Of a stretch of DNA of 6,779 bases, positions 5,706 to 6,779 are shown in pieces. A program made the translations under genes and the position numbers. Source of the DNA: Sideroxydans sp. (lineage in GTDB: Bacteria; Pseudomonadota; Gammaproteobacteria; Burkholderiales; Gallionellaceae); the NCBI GenBank assembly GCA_020057805.1, contig JAGVFD010000210.1, forward strand, positions 1 through 6,779, in the 5' to 3' direction. Each line of letters opens with the position of its first letter. The stretch's first letter is position 1. The notes under the pieces are model-generated. The model was not told the DNA's origin, searched no databases, and saw only the letters and a list, made by a program, of their open reading frames with translations.

Positions 5706-6779
5706 TTAGACGAACGCTAATTTTTTCTGCCCCACCTCATTGACGACATTTTTGATGTCGCTGATGTGCGCAAAGTATTCTCTAATCGTGCTCGCCACTG
5801 CTTCAGCTAGTAATGGCGGCACGGCATTGCCAATCTGCTGATACTGCGACAAATGCTTCTCCCACGACATCGTTGTGCGCTTACCTTTGAAGACGTAGCT
5901 GTCAGGGAAAGATTGAATGCGCGCGCCTTCTCTCGCAGTGAAATTACGATGCGAGTAGGGGTGGATAAAATTTGACTGAAAACTCGCCGCTACGGTAGGG
6001 CATGGGCGGTCTGGGCTAGGCCGCATATTGTTTTGCGAAAACACTTTGCCACTAATCGTCGCAGCATCGCCACGCTTACGCTGACTATGTTCAGGCGACA
6101 CATCCTTCACCGACTGTCCATAACCAATCTGCTTAAATCGTTCCACAATACGCGGCGTGTGGCGCATCGCAACATGGTTGCAAACGGTCTTTGAATAATC
6201 TCTGATGGCTTTCTGGTAGGCGTTCTGCGCCTCACTTGCATAGCTCTGCACTTCTTCACCCTCCCCCGCATTCAGTGTGGGCAAGTCAGATATGGCATCC
6301 CATAAATTAACGGGCGGCTTCAAACCATTTCCATTGAGCGGATTAAGTCTCATCGCGTTAAAAGGTAAATCAGCGCGCACACCAATGAAAAAAACACGCT
6401 GGCGAGATTGAGGAACGCCAAAGTCAGACGCAGTGAGAACGACATGCGTCACGTTGTAGCCCGCGTTGGTGAATTCTTCGTAGATAATTTCAGATACTGG
6501 GTGGTTGTCGCGGGTCTTCATAGACAATAAGCCAAGCACGTTTTCCATGACGAAAAATTTAGGCTGCAACTCACGCACAAAGCGCACAAATTCCATGAAC
6601 AGGCTATTGCGGGGGTCTTTAGCATCACGATTGCCAGAGAGTGAGAATCCTTGGCAAGGCGGGCCACCTATCACACCGTCTATGTTGGATAGATTCAGGC
6701 TTTCAACCATCACGTTGCGCACATCTTCGGTGATGACCTGTGTATGCGGGTGGTTAGCGGAATAGGTTTCGGATGCCCA
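5706..6779 (-). CDS. DNA (cytosine-5) methyltransferase, N-terminus cut off by the right edge
   Basis: 357 residues are visible; the frame is open to base 6779, so the start lies outside. The first visible codons read WASETYSANHPHTQVITED, which fits the region between motifs I and IV, so only the SAM-binding motif I end is missing. Motif IV has the catalytic cysteine in GGPPCQGFS (codon at 6656-6654), motif VI is MENV, and motif VIII is VPQSRQRVFFIG. A moderate target-recognition region follows, then motif IX (RNFTAREGARIQSFPDSY) and motif X (QIGNAVPPLLAEAVA). A GTG at 6722 is internal, not the start. The enzyme is clearly different from the M.Sau3AI-like one at 192-1463; its target cannot be told from sequence. 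Its stop is 4 nt before the folC start. A partner endonuclease, if any, would lie beyond the window; none is present between it and folC. Confidence 0.95.
   Translation of the reverse strand, partial: WASETYSANHPHTQVITEDVRNVMVESLNLSNIDGVIGGPPCQGFSLSGNRDAKDPRNSLFMEFVRFVRELQPKFFVMENVLGLLSMKTRDNHPVSEIIYEEFTNAGYNVTHVVLTASDFGVPQSRQRVFFIGVRADLPFNAMRLNPLNGNGLKPPVNLWDAISDLPTLNAGEGEEVQSYASEAQNAYQKAIRDYSKTVCNHVAMRHTPRIVERFKQIGYGQSVKDVSPEHSQRKRGDAATISGKVFSQNNMRPSPDRPCPTVAASFQSNFIHPYSHRNFTAREGARIQSFPDSYVFKGKRTTMSWEKHLSQYQQIGNAVPPLLAEAVASTIREYFAHISDIKNVVNEVGQKKLAFV

Noticed and set aside
6720..6722. GTG at 6722 as the start of the upstream methyltransferase
   Set aside because: The frame stays open to the window edge and starting here would remove conserved sequence including motif I; the true start is outside.

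Overview
The window reads almost entirely on the minus strand. It looks like a piece of a betaproteobacterial chromosome: a compact housekeeping block flanked on both sides by DNA (cytosine-5) methyltransferase genes. In transcription order (high to low coordinate) it holds: a 5'-truncated C5-methyltransferase (5706-6779), folC (4298-5701), a DedD-like SPOR-domain protein (3634-4281), cvpA (3148-3627), purF (1593-3119), a 129-bp intergenic gap, a second complete C5-methyltransferase (192-1463), and the first 65 codons of a Sau3AI/MutH-type restriction endonuclease (1-195) that runs off the left edge. The order folC - SPOR protein - cvpA - purF is the usual one in Betaproteobacteria, and the protein style fits; genus cannot be fixed from here.

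The core block serves folate and purine biosynthesis (FolC makes and polyglutamylates folates, PurF commits PRPP to purines). The SPOR protein and CvpA are membrane proteins that usually travel with them. Gaps are 4, 16, 6 and 28 nt, so the four genes plus the upstream methyltransferase are probably one transcript. The folC start is a GTG only 4 nt after the methyltransferase stop, so a modification gene now reads directly into an essential gene.

Downstream of purF the DNA is visibly AT-richer and carries a restriction-modification module: methyltransferase first, endonuclease second, coupled by an ATGA overlap. The methyltransferase resembles M.Sau3AI and the endonuclease start carries the MutH/Sau3AI fold signature, so the predicted target is GATC. 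By hand I count only nine GATC sites in the window, none before 1812 and none after 5572, which agrees with GATC avoidance.

The most unusual structure is a 117-bp nested palindromic element inside folC (4901-5017). It consists of two inverted CTCTCCC/GGGAGAG-type REP-like arms around a perfect 8-bp inner palindrome. It is open in the folC frame, adds 39 residues to the enzyme, and removing it restores an ordinary FolC length of 428 residues. It resembles a REPIN that settled in a coding sequence, like the in-frame palindromic elements of Rickettsia. No RNA genes, CRISPR arrays, insertion sequences or convincing terminators were seen.
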